A DNA stretch of 53,153 nucleotides, from contig JAFTLD010000070.1 of assembly GCA_017452945.1 (NCBI GenBank), forward strand, positions 1 to 53,153, in the 5' to 3' direction. The stretch's first letter is position 1; each line of letters opens with the position of its first letter. The position numbers and the translations under genes were made by a program. The DNA is from Clostridia bacterium (GTDB lineage: Bacteria > Bacillota_A > Clostridia > Oscillospirales > CAG-272). The notes beneath the pieces are model-generated. The model did no database searches, had not been told where the DNA came from, and saw only the letters and a program-made list of their open reading frames with translations. Below are positions 34,585 through 42,750 of the stretch, one piece after another.

Positions 34585-34585
34585 A

Positions 34586-34628
34586 GTTACTTTTCTTTAC
34601 CGTATCTTTACTAAAAAAATGATATAAT
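34586..34628 (+). promoter_or_regulatory. Promoter of PiT operon with phased TTAC repeats
   Basis: A TATAAT (34623-34628) lacks a good -35. In its place are three TTAC units at 34587-34590, 34597-34600 and 34608-34611 (10- and 11-bp steps), the last two within identical TCTTTAC heptamers. This resembles binding boxes of OmpR/PhoP-type activators that overlap the -35 region. Transcription would start near 34635, leaving an ~80-nt leader before ATG 34716. Confidence 0.6.
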
Positions 34629-34715
34629 GTCGTAAAATGGGTTGGTATGTGGCTGTGTGTCATGGCCAACGTGACAAGAAATCGGGCGCACAGCGCTTGA
34701 GAAAGGACAAAACCT

Positions 34716-35771
34716 ATGGGAATTTTAGAATTCTGGGGACAAATGACGGCAAATCCGCTGTTGTTTACCGCAGTCACGCTTACACTGGGCGTGATATTGG
34801 TTAACGGTTGGACGGACGCGCCCAACGCCATTGCCACCTGCGTGGTAACAAGGTGTATGCCGCCGAAAGCAGCAATACTGATGGCAGCGGTATTCAATTT
34901 TCTTGGCGTTTTCGTCATGACGCAGATCAGCAGTCAGGTGACCGAAACCGTTACGAAAATGGTCAATTTCGGTGACAATGACGGCAAAACCGTTATCATC
35001 GTGCTGTGCGCGGCCATGCTGTCTATCGTTATATGGGCAACGCTTGCCTGGGCGTTCGGCATTCCGACGAGTGAAAGCCATGCTCTGATCGCAGGGCTTA
35101 CGGGCGGTGCTATGGCACTCAACGGCTTTGGCGCAATCGTTTGGAGCCAATGGAGCAAGGTGCTGATCGGTATCGTGATCTCAGTTGTGCTTGGCTTTGG
35201 CTTTTCGTGGCTGATCGGCAAGCTGGTGACCATGATCTGCTATAAGATGAACCGACCCAAAACCGAGCCCTTTTTCAAAGGGGCGCAGATCGTGGGTGCG
35301 GCTGCTATGGCGTTCATGCACGGTGCGCAGGACGGTCAAAAATTCATGGCTATTATTTTGCTTTGCGTATTTACCCTGCAGGGTACGGGGGCAGGCGCGG
35401 GTTCTACCTTTGTGATCCCCACGTGGCTGATGATCGTTTGCTCGCTTGTCATGGCTGCGGGTACGGCAATCGGCGGTAAAAAGATCATCAAATCGGTTGG
35501 TATGGATATGGTCAAGCTGGAAAAGTATCAAGGCTTCTCCGCAGACATAGCATCCACACTCTCTCTGATCTTCTGCTCTGTATTCGGGCTTCCCGTATCT
35601 ACTACGCACGTCAAGACCACCTCGATCATGGGTGTGGGCGCTGTCAAGCGCGTGTCGGCAATCAATTTCGGTGTAGTCAAGGAGATGGTCATGACCTGGA
35701 TACTGACTTTCCCCGGCTGCGGATTGCTTGCATTTTTGGTAACAAAGCTGTTCCTGTTTATCTTTAACTAA
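34716..35771 (+). CDS. PiT-family inorganic phosphate transporter
   Basis: 351 residues, about nine to ten membrane segments. The two PiT signatures are present: GWTDAPNAIATCVVTR in the N-terminal repeat and PVSTTHVKTTSIMGVG in the C-terminal repeat. Members carry metal-phosphate with protons or sodium ions; some carry sulfate. The following DUF47 gene, 18 nt away, is the standard partner of Pit and supports a phosphate role. Confidence 0.92.
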   Translation: MGILEFWGQMTANPLLFTAVTLTLGVILVNGWTDAPNAIATCVVTRCMPPKAAILMAAVFNFLGVFVMTQISSQVTETVTKMVNFGDNDGKTVIIVLCAAMLSIVIWATLAWAFGIPTSESHALIAGLTGGAMALNGFGAIVWSQWSKVLIGIVISVVLGFGFSWLIGKLVTMICYKMNRPKTEPFFKGAQIVGAAAMAFMHGAQDGQKFMAIILLCVFTLQGTGAGAGSTFVIPTWLMIVCSLVMAAGTAIGGKKIIKSVGMDMVKLEKYQGFSADIASTLSLIFCSVFGLPVSTTHVKTTSIMGVGAVKRVSAINFGVVKEMVMTWILTFPGCGLLAFLVTKLFLFIFN

Positions 35772-35789
35772 CAGAAAGGAAAAAATATC

Positions 35790-36410
35790 ATGGCTAAGGG
35801 CGATAAATTCTATTTTGAAAATTACGTAGCGTGCGCAGCACTTGCAAAGGATGCAGCAGCACATTTGGTTGAATGCTTGGAAAACTACGATTCCGAAAAA
35901 ATCGAAGAAATGCTTGTCAAGATGCACGAGTATGAGCACAACGCCGATAAAAAGAAGCACGAGATGAATGAAACGCTGGCAAAGGCGTTCGTCACCCCCG
36001 TTGACCGCGAGGATCTGGATATGCTCAGCCATCAGCTGGATAACGTGACCGACCGCATTGAAGAGATTTTGCAAAAGATCTATATTTATGACATCAAAAC
36101 CATCGAGCCCGCAGCAATTGAATTTGCCAAGAAGCTGGTGCATGCTTGCGATTTGCTGGGCGCGATCATGAGTGAGTTTGAAAACTTCAAGAAATCCAAG
36201 AAGCTTCGTGCGCTGATCATCGAATGCAACGACGTGGAGGAGGAGTGCGACAAGCTCTATCTTGCCTCTATGCGAGAGATGACCAAGAAATCCACCGATG
36301 CGCTGACCACGGTTTCCTGGTACAAAATTTACGACCGCTTTGAAGCGTGCGCAGATTCCTGCGAGAACGTCAGCGAGTGCGTCGGCTCGATCATCATGAA
36401 GAATACCTAA
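35790..36410 (+). CDS. DUF47/PhoU-like phosphate transport regulator
   Basis: 206 residues, all-helical by composition, with the PhoU-type metal-binding pattern (HEYEHNADKKKHEM and later EFENF). DUF47 proteins are genetically linked to Pit transporters and thought to gate or couple them. Last gene of the operon. Confidence 0.9.
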   Translation: MAKGDKFYFENYVACAALAKDAAAHLVECLENYDSEKIEEMLVKMHEYEHNADKKKHEMNETLAKAFVTPVDREDLDMLSHQLDNVTDRIEEILQKIYIYDIKTIEPAAIEFAKKLVHACDLLGAIMSEFENFKKSKKLRALIIECNDVEEECDKLYLASMREMTKKSTDALTTVSWYKIYDRFEACADSCENVSECVGSIIMKNT

Positions 36411-36421
36411 GAATCTAACAA

Positions 36422-36459
36422 AAGGGGCTGAATCGAATCAGCCCCTTGTTTATTTTTTT
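36422..36459. terminator. Bidirectional terminator
   Basis: 10-bp stem AAGGGGCTGA/TCAGCCCCTT (36422-36431, 36438-36447) with TTGTTTATTTTTTT on the plus side and an A/T flank usable from the minus side. It ends both the Pit operon and the convergent eight-gene minus-strand unit. Confidence 0.88.
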
Positions 36460-37511
36460 GCATAAACATGCTCAAAAACAGGCAGCAGTGCCTTTGCAAA
36501 GCGGTAAAATCCAAGATCATTGGGGTGGCAGCCGTCAACCGTGCAGGCGTCGCTCTCGTCGCCCGCGAACAGGGCAGCACCGTCTACAAAGTATACGTTT
36601 GAATCGCCCTCTGAGGTTGCTTTTTGATAGGTGGTCATGACGATAGCCCTGCGCGCGATGTCGTCGGAGCTGCTATGAAAATCCGGCTTGGTGATCATAA
36701 TATAGGGAAGTTCCGGATGCGCCTTGCGTATGGCGCGGTAAAGCTTTTCATGCGTGGCGGCAAGATGCGCGGGAGAGGGTGCGTTGTGGTCGTAATCCGA
36801 AACGAATACCGACATGGATAGACCCGAAAGATACTCGATCATGCTGTCCTCGGCACGGCAGTTACCCGAAAAGCCCAGGTTAACGTAATCCATATCCAAC
36901 GCACGCGATAAGAAATTCTGGTAGCACGTGCCGGGTCTTGAAGCGCATCCGCCCTGTGTGATTGACGAGCCGTAAAACACCACGGGCAGATCATTGATGT
37001 ATTTTTGCGGTGCTTCCCATTTGCTGCCTTTGCGGACACCGATCAGTAACCTTGTCACGTTGTTGTAAAGAGGGAAGTTGAGTACGTATTCGGTCATATT
37101 GCCCCAAAGGCAGACAAAGGATTCAAATCCGCTGTCGCAAAAAACGGAAGGGGCAAAGGTCTTGACAAAGGTCTGCCTACGGTCGGTGGGAGATACGCGA
37201 TACAGATCAAAGCCGCTGATCCCCGTAAACGGCATGTGCGGCATGCGGCATTGTCCGTCCCATTCGGCGCGGATGGCTATATAGGGCGAATCGGTGCAAA
37301 AGCGGGCGCGAATACCTGCTGTATTGGTTGAGAGTATCTGCACGCCCTCACTGACCGTTTTGGCAACCTCCAAGGGCATGCGTGCATAAGGGTTGGTCTC
37401 GGTTGCACCGTAAATGACCAATGGGGCACTTGCTGCATCCAACCATTCAATATCCTCTAATTGCACCGCACCGGGCAGGGTAAAATTGGGATCAATCTTA
37501 GCAATTTCCAT
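36450..37511 (-). CDS. SGNH/GDSL-family hydrolase
   Basis: 353 residues, no signal peptide, so cytoplasmic. An N-terminal beta-rich SGNH-associated domain (to about 165) is followed by the hydrolase: block I FYGSSITQGG with the nucleophile Ser, block II LGFSGNCR, and block V DGCHPNDLGF with Asp and His. Such enzymes deacetylate or hydrolyse esters on carbohydrates or lipids. AAAGGAG precedes ATG 37511. It is the last gene of a tightly spaced unit that includes a MurE paralogue, so a cell-wall sugar ester is one possible substrate. Confidence 0.85.
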   Translation of the reverse strand: MEIAKIDPNFTLPGAVQLEDIEWLDAASAPLVIYGATETNPYARMPLEVAKTVSEGVQILSTNTAGIRARFCTDSPYIAIRAEWDGQCRMPHMPFTGISGFDLYRVSPTDRRQTFVKTFAPSVFCDSGFESFVCLWGNMTEYVLNFPLYNNVTRLLIGVRKGSKWEAPQKYINDLPVVFYGSSITQGGCASRPGTCYQNFLSRALDMDYVNLGFSGNCRAEDSMIEYLSGLSMSVFVSDYDHNAPSPAHLAATHEKLYRAIRKAHPELPYIMITKPDFHSSSDDIARRAIVMTTYQKATSEGDSNVYFVDGAALFAGDESDACTVDGCHPNDLGFYRFAKALLPVFEHVYAKK

Positions 37512-37538
37512 ACAAATGTCTCCTTTGGGGAATGCTCA

Positions 37539-37859
37539 TCATAATGAGTCCGCTATAAACAGATACGCAAATACTTCCGTATCGTTCAAGATAGGACTGC
37601 CGTTGTGTGTGATTGCTCTGCCATTTTCTTCAACCGTATTGTTTTCAGATCCGAACACCGCGCAAAAGAACTGATACCACTGTTCATTGCTAATACTAGC
37701 CGAGAATTTATCATTCACCTCTGTGCATCGTTCGTCCTTCCAATATGCTTGGGTATTTTGGTTTAACAATTCAACACCGAACGCTTGACAGCTCAATGTG
37801 ATTTGATTATCCACACTGTTCAATCTGTCGGTTCTGCAAATCAATCTTAAATAGGTCAT
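37539..37859 (-). CDS. Hypothetical protein
   Basis: 106 residues, not recognised, no membrane segment or signal peptide. Aromatic-rich segment NEQWYQFFCAVFG in the middle. AGGAATAT lies upstream of ATG 37859. It lies 27 nt before the SGNH hydrolase gene and 18 nt after the preceding gene, so it is very probably co-transcribed. Confidence 0.62.
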   Translation of the reverse strand: MTYLRLICRTDRLNSVDNQITLSCQAFGVELLNQNTQAYWKDERCTEVNDKFSASISNEQWYQFFCAVFGSENNTVEENGRAITHNGSPILNDTEVFAYLFIADSL

Positions 37860-37877
37860 TTTTCTTTATATTCCTGT

Positions 37878-38519
37878 TTATTTCTGCCACCATTTGCGCT
37901 CCGGTGCGAACGAGATCATCACAGAATCGTTCTTTTCGTCCGCAAGGATCTGCGCGCCATACTGCTCGTATGCGTCATAAAAAGCCTTGTGCTCGGTGTA
38001 TTCTTGCATGGACAAGGTGATTGCGCCACCGTGCTGCTTCAGTTGTTCAGCAGTATCCTTCTGATAATCTTCCGAATACGGATCGACACAGGGCAAGCCG
38101 AAATAGCGTTGCACGGCATCCTTAACCTGCTCGTCAAGATCTCCGAACGTCCATTCGTTCAGACGCTCCTTGATGGCATTTGCCCCGTCGGCAATATAAC
38201 ACGCATACGCGCTCATAACTCTCTCGGTTGCCTCGATGATCTCGCTTTCGCTGTACTCTTGCAACTCACCATACGCCAGCTCATAGGCAAAATCATATTG
38301 CTTCATTACAGTGTTTGAGAAATTACCGTCAAACGCACCGAAATTGGCAAACTGCGCTGCCAAAACAAAGCCGTGACCGTTTTTGCCGTCGGGGATGCGC
38401 AGTATCAGCTTGGTTTTCTTGTCACCGCCAATCATGGCGTAATCATTGTTCTTTACGTGTTCAAAGCCCTTGCTTATCAATACTTGCTTGATGGGCTTTT
38501 GGAGAATGGATTTTTTCAT
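37878..38519 (-). CDS. Hypothetical protein
   Basis: 213 residues, not recognised, soluble and acidic-aromatic. It begins MKKSILQKPIKQVL, with a central helical region (ESEIIEATERVMSAYACYI) and a C-terminus ending KWWQK. AAAAGGAATC before ATG 38519. It has 15- and 18-nt gaps to its neighbours in the minus-strand unit. Confidence 0.7.
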   Translation of the reverse strand: MKKSILQKPIKQVLISKGFEHVKNNDYAMIGGDKKTKLILRIPDGKNGHGFVLAAQFANFGAFDGNFSNTVMKQYDFAYELAYGELQEYSESEIIEATERVMSAYACYIADGANAIKERLNEWTFGDLDEQVKDAVQRYFGLPCVDPYSEDYQKDTAEQLKQHGGAITLSMQEYTEHKAFYDAYEQYGAQILADEKNDSVMISFAPERKWWQK

Positions 38520-38534
38520 TATACGATTCCTTTT

Positions 38535-39113
38535 TTAGAGCTTCATTTCATAGAAGCGGATTTCTCTGTAACATTCATTTCCGGCATCATCGAAATCATC
38601 AACATATCTGCCAAGCTCAAGTCGATACAAACGCAGATCGCCCGAGGGGGCAGAACACGATTCATTGGGAATTAAGTCTCCGCGATCTTCCAATTCTTTA
38701 ACAGTTGCCCTCAACCAATCAAAATCAATAAATCCTTGAATTGCGCCATTGATCTGTTTTTCCATGCTTTTCTTGCTTTTGGGATTCATTGAGAACCAAA
38801 TCATGCTCGAAAAACGTTCTGTTCCTCTTGTTCCGTACTGCATCGCGCGTTCGATAGTCAGATCGTCAAGGACTTGCTTAATCGCAGGATCCTTGATAAC
38901 CTCTGCCAATTTATCTTGAACACTTTGGCCAAGAGGTCTCATCCAACTCTCATGTACTAAGTCAGCCTTTGACACCTTCAAGTTAAGTTTATCGTCAAAA
39001 ACCTTTCTGAAATAATACTGATTTTCTGCACCGTTTGCCTCGCACTTTGCCAATACTTGATATATACCACTTCTCATTTCAATTCGAAAAAGCTCGCCAT
39101 TTGTAAAACTCAT
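38535..39113 (-). CDS. Hypothetical protein
   Basis: 192 residues from ATG 39113, which has AAGGAG at 8-nt spacing; the in-frame ATG at 39119 is too close to that site. Soluble, not recognised. It starts MSFTNGELFRIEMRSGIYQV, contains a conserved-looking basic helix (KSKKSMEKQINGAI) and ends FYEMKL. Member of the eight-gene minus-strand unit. Confidence 0.7.
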   Translation of the reverse strand: MSFTNGELFRIEMRSGIYQVLAKCEANGAENQYYFRKVFDDKLNLKVSKADLVHESWMRPLGQSVQDKLAEVIKDPAIKQVLDDLTIERAMQYGTRGTERFSSMIWFSMNPKSKKSMEKQINGAIQGFIDFDWLRATVKELEDRGDLIPNESCSAPSGDLRLYRLELGRYVDDFDDAGNECYREIRFYEMKL

Positions 39114-39133
39114 ATTCATTTCTCCTTTTTTGC

Positions 39134-39598
39134 TCATTGTTTTGTCAATATTTGCTCCCATTCTTCAACGAACAGATTGTTGTGCCGGGCAAGTTGTTCT
39201 ATTTCATCGAAACCAAGCTCACAGCCGATATGAATATAGTAATCATATCCCGTTTCAAATACAAAGCCTTTTGAAACCAACCGTCCCCATATTTCTTCAC
39301 GCAGACACAGTTTTATAAATTCTCCGCTTTGGTAAGTGATAAGCTGCTGACCGTTTATCCAATGCAACTTTTTGTAATTTTCAAGACCGGTTATCGCCAA
39401 ACGGTCGATTCCTTGAAGCTTACACACTCCAAGCACAAAATCGACGTAGGATTGCTCTACTTTGTAATATTCATCCTCGGCGAATACCTTACCGTCATAT
39501 ACTTTTCCGATGTCGCATATTGCCGTCCATTCGTCTTTTTGATAAATCCCGTTCACTCGATATTGGGGATCGTATTTTGAAATTCTGTAATAGTTCAT
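39134..39598 (-). CDS. Hypothetical protein, small soluble
   Basis: 154 residues, beginning MNYYRISKYDPQYRVNGIYQ and continuing KDEWTAICDIG. I associate this opening with a widespread uncharacterised small-protein family of Firmicutes, sometimes seen among immunity-like genes, but I cannot name it. No signal or membrane segment. The ribosome binding site is weak. Six nt separate it from the upstream zinc-ribbon gene. Confidence 0.7.
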   Translation of the reverse strand: MNYYRISKYDPQYRVNGIYQKDEWTAICDIGKVYDGKVFAEDEYYKVEQSYVDFVLGVCKLQGIDRLAITGLENYKKLHWINGQQLITYQSGEFIKLCLREEIWGRLVSKGFVFETGYDYYIHIGCELGFDEIEQLARHNNLFVEEWEQILTKQ

Positions 39599-39604
39599 AT
39601 TGTT

Positions 39605-40723
39605 TCAGTTATCTTCTTTGTCTTGTTTTAATGACTTAATATAATCGCTCCGACTACCGTCCCAAAGGCACAGCGTACATTTGCCGTCCTTGAATACGTG
39701 GTCGCAGTTTTCGTATCCGTACAGAACGTGCGCACATTCGGGGCAAAGCGAAGCCATCTTGGATTTAGATGCGAGATATTCGCTACCGCACTCGTCACAT
39801 TTTGCAATCTTTTTTTCGTCACTTGATTGGGATTGTGAACCCCAATATGCCACAAAATCCAAATAGTTCTTCCTCATGATTTCATCCAAATCATCGGGGG
39901 ATGCAAGTGTTACTTTGGGCAGTGCAATATGATCGTGGTCATAGAAATCATCCTTAAAACGATGATCTCGGATCGTTGCGCCATCCAACGGTAGCACATA
40001 TAAATAGTCTATCAGACCACAGCTCTTTTTACAAGATTCACAGCACAGGCATACGCCGAAATGTTCCTCTCCATCACTTTCGGTATATTTTACCAACGCA
40101 AGATCTTTCGCGAAGCACGGATACATCACATCATCGCTATCCGGAGGACAAATTCCTCTTTTCTCACAAAAGTTCTCAAAATAGTTTTGAAAATCCGACA
40201 CCTCTAAAACCGTCTTGTTTGGTCCGAGCACACATTCTGCCGGGGCATCATCATTGAATCTATCGCTCTCGGAAAATATCTTTCGCTTCAAAACCTTGTA
40301 TCGGGTCTGTTCGGTTTCTTTTACGTTTATATCTGCGTATTCCTCGTAGAATCGGTCAATACAAACAAGTGCTGCATTATAAGATGCGCAGAGGTAGTTT
40401 TCCTCCCAAGCATCGGGAGTGGTTTTGATATGAAGCTCGTAAACAACATTTTCGGGAGCTTCAACAAATCGCGCAAAGTTATTCTGCTCATGTTCGATGT
40501 ACGCCTTTGCCAATGCCGAAATGTCGGGAGAAGCAATCTGTGCGAACCGACCCAACAAATCCAACCGCGCGTCGAATGTTGGCGCGTAAGTATATATGAT
40601 CTCCAACAGCTCACTTTCTTTGAACTGATGGTTTGTTTCTTTGATCTTGGCCTTCAGATCGGCAGAAGGCAATAAGCCGATGATTTCATCGATCATGGCT
40701 TTATCAATGGGGTGGATGTTCAT
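39605..40723 (-). CDS. Zinc-ribbon protein of unknown function
   Basis: 372 residues, soluble. A long helical N-terminal part is followed by two Cys-rich sites: CLCCESCKKSC near the middle and, near the C-terminus, CDECGSEY...CPEC plus a final pair CTLC. These look like zinc ribbons. No catalytic motif is recognised. CAGGAGGAATACC precedes ATG 40723. It lies 14 nt downstream of the MurE-like gene and 6 nt upstream of the next hypothetical gene. Confidence 0.72.
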   Translation of the reverse strand: MNIHPIDKAMIDEIIGLLPSADLKAKIKETNHQFKESELLEIIYTYAPTFDARLDLLGRFAQIASPDISALAKAYIEHEQNNFARFVEAPENVVYELHIKTTPDAWEENYLCASYNAALVCIDRFYEEYADINVKETEQTRYKVLKRKIFSESDRFNDDAPAECVLGPNKTVLEVSDFQNYFENFCEKRGICPPDSDDVMYPCFAKDLALVKYTESDGEEHFGVCLCCESCKKSCGLIDYLYVLPLDGATIRDHRFKDDFYDHDHIALPKVTLASPDDLDEIMRKNYLDFVAYWGSQSQSSDEKKIAKCDECGSEYLASKSKMASLCPECAHVLYGYENCDHVFKDGKCTLCLWDGSRSDYIKSLKQDKEDN

Positions 40724-40737
40724 GGTATTCCTCCTGT

Positions 40738-42207
40738 TTACAGCACCTTGTCAGCTTCTATCAAAATCTCTCTCTCCGAGAAGGGCAGGTACTTGCCGCG
40801 CACGTATTGGTAGTTCTCATGGCCCTTGCCCGCGAGTACCACCACGTCACCGGGACGCGCGTGTTGGACGGCATATGCAATGGCATCGGCACGGTCGGGG
40901 ATGCACACGTAGCGATCGTGTGTGAACGCTGCTGCAATATCGGCAATGATCTTGTCGGGAGATTCGTTGCCGGGGTTGTCCGAGGTCAGAATGGACAGGT
41001 CGCAAAGCTCGCTTGCCACCGCACCAAGCTCACCGCGGCGCATTTGCGTGCGGTCGCCAACAGAGCCGAACAGACAGATCAACCGTCTTGGCTTATAAGC
41101 GCGCAGTGAGGTCAGCACAGCGCGCAGGGAAGCCCCGTTGTGCGCGTAATCAATGATAAACGTGCTGTCCGGTCTGCTTGGCAGAAAGACCGGCTCAAAA
41201 CGGCCTTTCACGCGCACGTGCGCAAGGGCGGCAATACTTTCCCTGAGCGGAATGCCCAGCTTGTCGCAAACCGTCAGGGCGCACAGCGCGTTGTAAACGC
41301 TGTAATCACCGGGGAAGGGGATCTGCACGGGTAGGGTCAGGCCGTCGGGCGTGTGGCAGGTGAACGCGATCCCCGGCACGCGGTGGCAGATCTGCGGCTT
41401 TGCATTGCTGCCGCGCCATACGCATTTTTTGCCGGTACCGAACGTGGTTACGGGAGCGGCTGCACCTTCGGTCATATAAGCCGATTCGGGATCGTCCGCA
41501 TTGCATAGAATATCGCGGATTCCGGGAAAATCGAACAGCATGCGCTTGCAGGCCTTATATTCGTCCATGTCGGCATGCTCCACGCCGCCGATGTGATCGG
41601 GATAAAGATTGGTAAAGACGCAGGTGTCAAAGCAAATACCGTGTACGCGATGCAGCTTGAGTGCTTGTGAGGACACCTCCATGACCACGTATCTGATGCC
41701 GCATTCCACCATCTGCGCCATGTATTCGTGCAGGTCAAGGCTTTCGGGGGTGGAATTGACGGTGGCGTAGTGTCGGCCCGCAAAATCAATGCCGTTGGTG
41801 CCTATGTAAGCCGAGGGAATATCTAATTTCTCCAGCATACCGTGAATCATCAGTGCGGTCGTGGTCTTTCCCTTGGTGCCTGTAATGCCGATCACGTGCA
41901 GCTTGTCCGCAGGGCGGTCGTGTATGGTGGCAGCCAACTCAGCAAGCGCAATTCTTGTGTCGGGGACGGTCAGCACCAGTGCATCGGACGGGAGCGAGAG
42001 CGGCTTTTGGGCTACAAATACGCGCGCACCGTTTGTGTAAGCGGACATGGCGTAGTTATGGCCGTCACTGATATAGCCGCAAATGCACACAAACAGGGCA
42101 TCCGGGCCTGCCTTGCGCGAGTCGTGGCAGATATAGGTGATATCTGCATCAGGGATGGGATGGGTGCAGGTATATTGCAGATTTTGGATCAATTTGCTCA
42201 GTTTCAT
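40738..42207 (-). CDS. Second MurE-like Mur ligase
   Basis: 489 residues from ATG 42207 (AAGGAGGAGC ribosome binding site). Mur-ligase features: IGITGTKGKTTTALMIHGML P-loop, NSTPESLDLHEYMAQM, FTNLYPDHIGGVEHADM, and DYAHNGASLRAVL. Where the dcw MurE has DNSR, this one has DNPG (410-413), then NESP. Loss of the arginine that reads meso-DAP suggests another amino acid or another acceptor. It is coupled (4-nt overlap) to the small gene upstream and lies in a unit with unrecognised genes. It is outside the dcw cluster. Confidence 0.88.
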   Translation of the reverse strand: MKLSKLIQNLQYTCTHPIPDADITYICHDSRKAGPDALFVCICGYISDGHNYAMSAYTNGARVFVAQKPLSLPSDALVLTVPDTRIALAELAATIHDRPADKLHVIGITGTKGKTTTALMIHGMLEKLDIPSAYIGTNGIDFAGRHYATVNSTPESLDLHEYMAQMVECGIRYVVMEVSSQALKLHRVHGICFDTCVFTNLYPDHIGGVEHADMDEYKACKRMLFDFPGIRDILCNADDPESAYMTEGAAAPVTTFGTGKKCVWRGSNAKPQICHRVPGIAFTCHTPDGLTLPVQIPFPGDYSVYNALCALTVCDKLGIPLRESIAALAHVRVKGRFEPVFLPSRPDSTFIIDYAHNGASLRAVLTSLRAYKPRRLICLFGSVGDRTQMRRGELGAVASELCDLSILTSDNPGNESPDKIIADIAAAFTHDRYVCIPDRADAIAYAVQHARPGDVVVLAGKGHENYQYVRGKYLPFSEREILIEADKVL

Positions 42208-42593
42208 ACGGTAAGCTCCTCCTTGGAGAGATACGGCAGTGTGCCACACGCAAGCTGCTCGGGCTCAACGATTACGTAATAAGGTTCCAATCCGGGGGTG
42301 TGTGCCATGCAAAAAGATTTGTATTGCTCGGTGCAGGGGATCAGGCAAAACAAAAGATCGGGGTATTCCATGGCAAAGGTGCACAGATCCTGCAGCAAAA
42401 GCTCCCCCTGCATGTACTCCGGCGCACGTACCACGCGTATGTAGGACAGCAGATAGGTATACCAGCGGGGATGCGCACAGTACACGTGTGAGATCACGCC
42501 ATAGCGTCGGTATAGCCTGCGAGCCGTGGTCAATGCTTGCGTGTTGCTGCCCAAAAGCACGGGCACCATCACGCGGTTGAGCTGCTCTTTCAT
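42204..42593 (-). CDS. Small protein resembling a lone pre-ATP-grasp domain
   Basis: 129 residues from ATG 42593 (AGGAG ribosome binding site). The opening VPVLLGSNTQALTTARRLYR, followed by a beta strand and VYCAHPRW, resembles the N-terminal Rossmann-like part of ATP-grasp carboxylate-amine ligases, but the ATP-grasp and catalytic domains are absent. It may be a regulatory or substrate-binding partner of the MurE paralogue, whose start it overlaps, or a degenerate remnant. First gene of the minus-strand unit. Confidence 0.65.
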   Translation of the reverse strand: MKEQLNRVMVPVLLGSNTQALTTARRLYRRYGVISHVYCAHPRWYTYLLSYIRVVRAPEYMQGELLLQDLCTFAMEYPDLLFCLIPCTEQYKSFCMAHTPGLEPYYVIVEPEQLACGTLPYLSKEELTV

Positions 42594-42626
42594 GGTACGT
42601 TCTCCTATCTGTGTATAATCCATTTT

Positions 42627-42655
42627 ATTATATCACAAAAGTCGTGTCTTGTCAC
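42627..42655 (-). promoter_or_regulatory. Promoter of the eight-gene minus-strand unit
   Basis: On the minus strand GTGACA (42650-42655), 17-bp spacer, TATAAT (42627-42632). ATG 42593 follows at about 27 nt from the expected start. No other good promoter or terminator was seen down to 36450. Confidence 0.8.
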
Positions 42656-42695
42656 TGCTGTGCGCAATATTTCCCAAATATTTTTGCAGGGGTGC

Positions 42696-42724
42696 TTGCA
42701 AAAGCTTACCGTATCCGCTATAAT
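42696..42724 (+). promoter_or_regulatory. Promoter of GNAT gene
   Basis: TTGCAA (42696-42701), 17-bp spacer, TATAAT (42719-42724); divergent from the minus-strand promoter 41 bp away. Confidence 0.82.
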
Positions 42725-42750
42725 GGGGATATGACGAAAAAAGGAGTGTT

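Noticed and set aside
37539..40723. Toxin-antitoxin or polymorphic-toxin immunity island
   Set aside because: Small unknown proteins in series invite this reading, but no toxin, secretion signal, nuclease motif or repeat scaffold is present; kept only as an alternative for the middle genes of the minus-strand unit.
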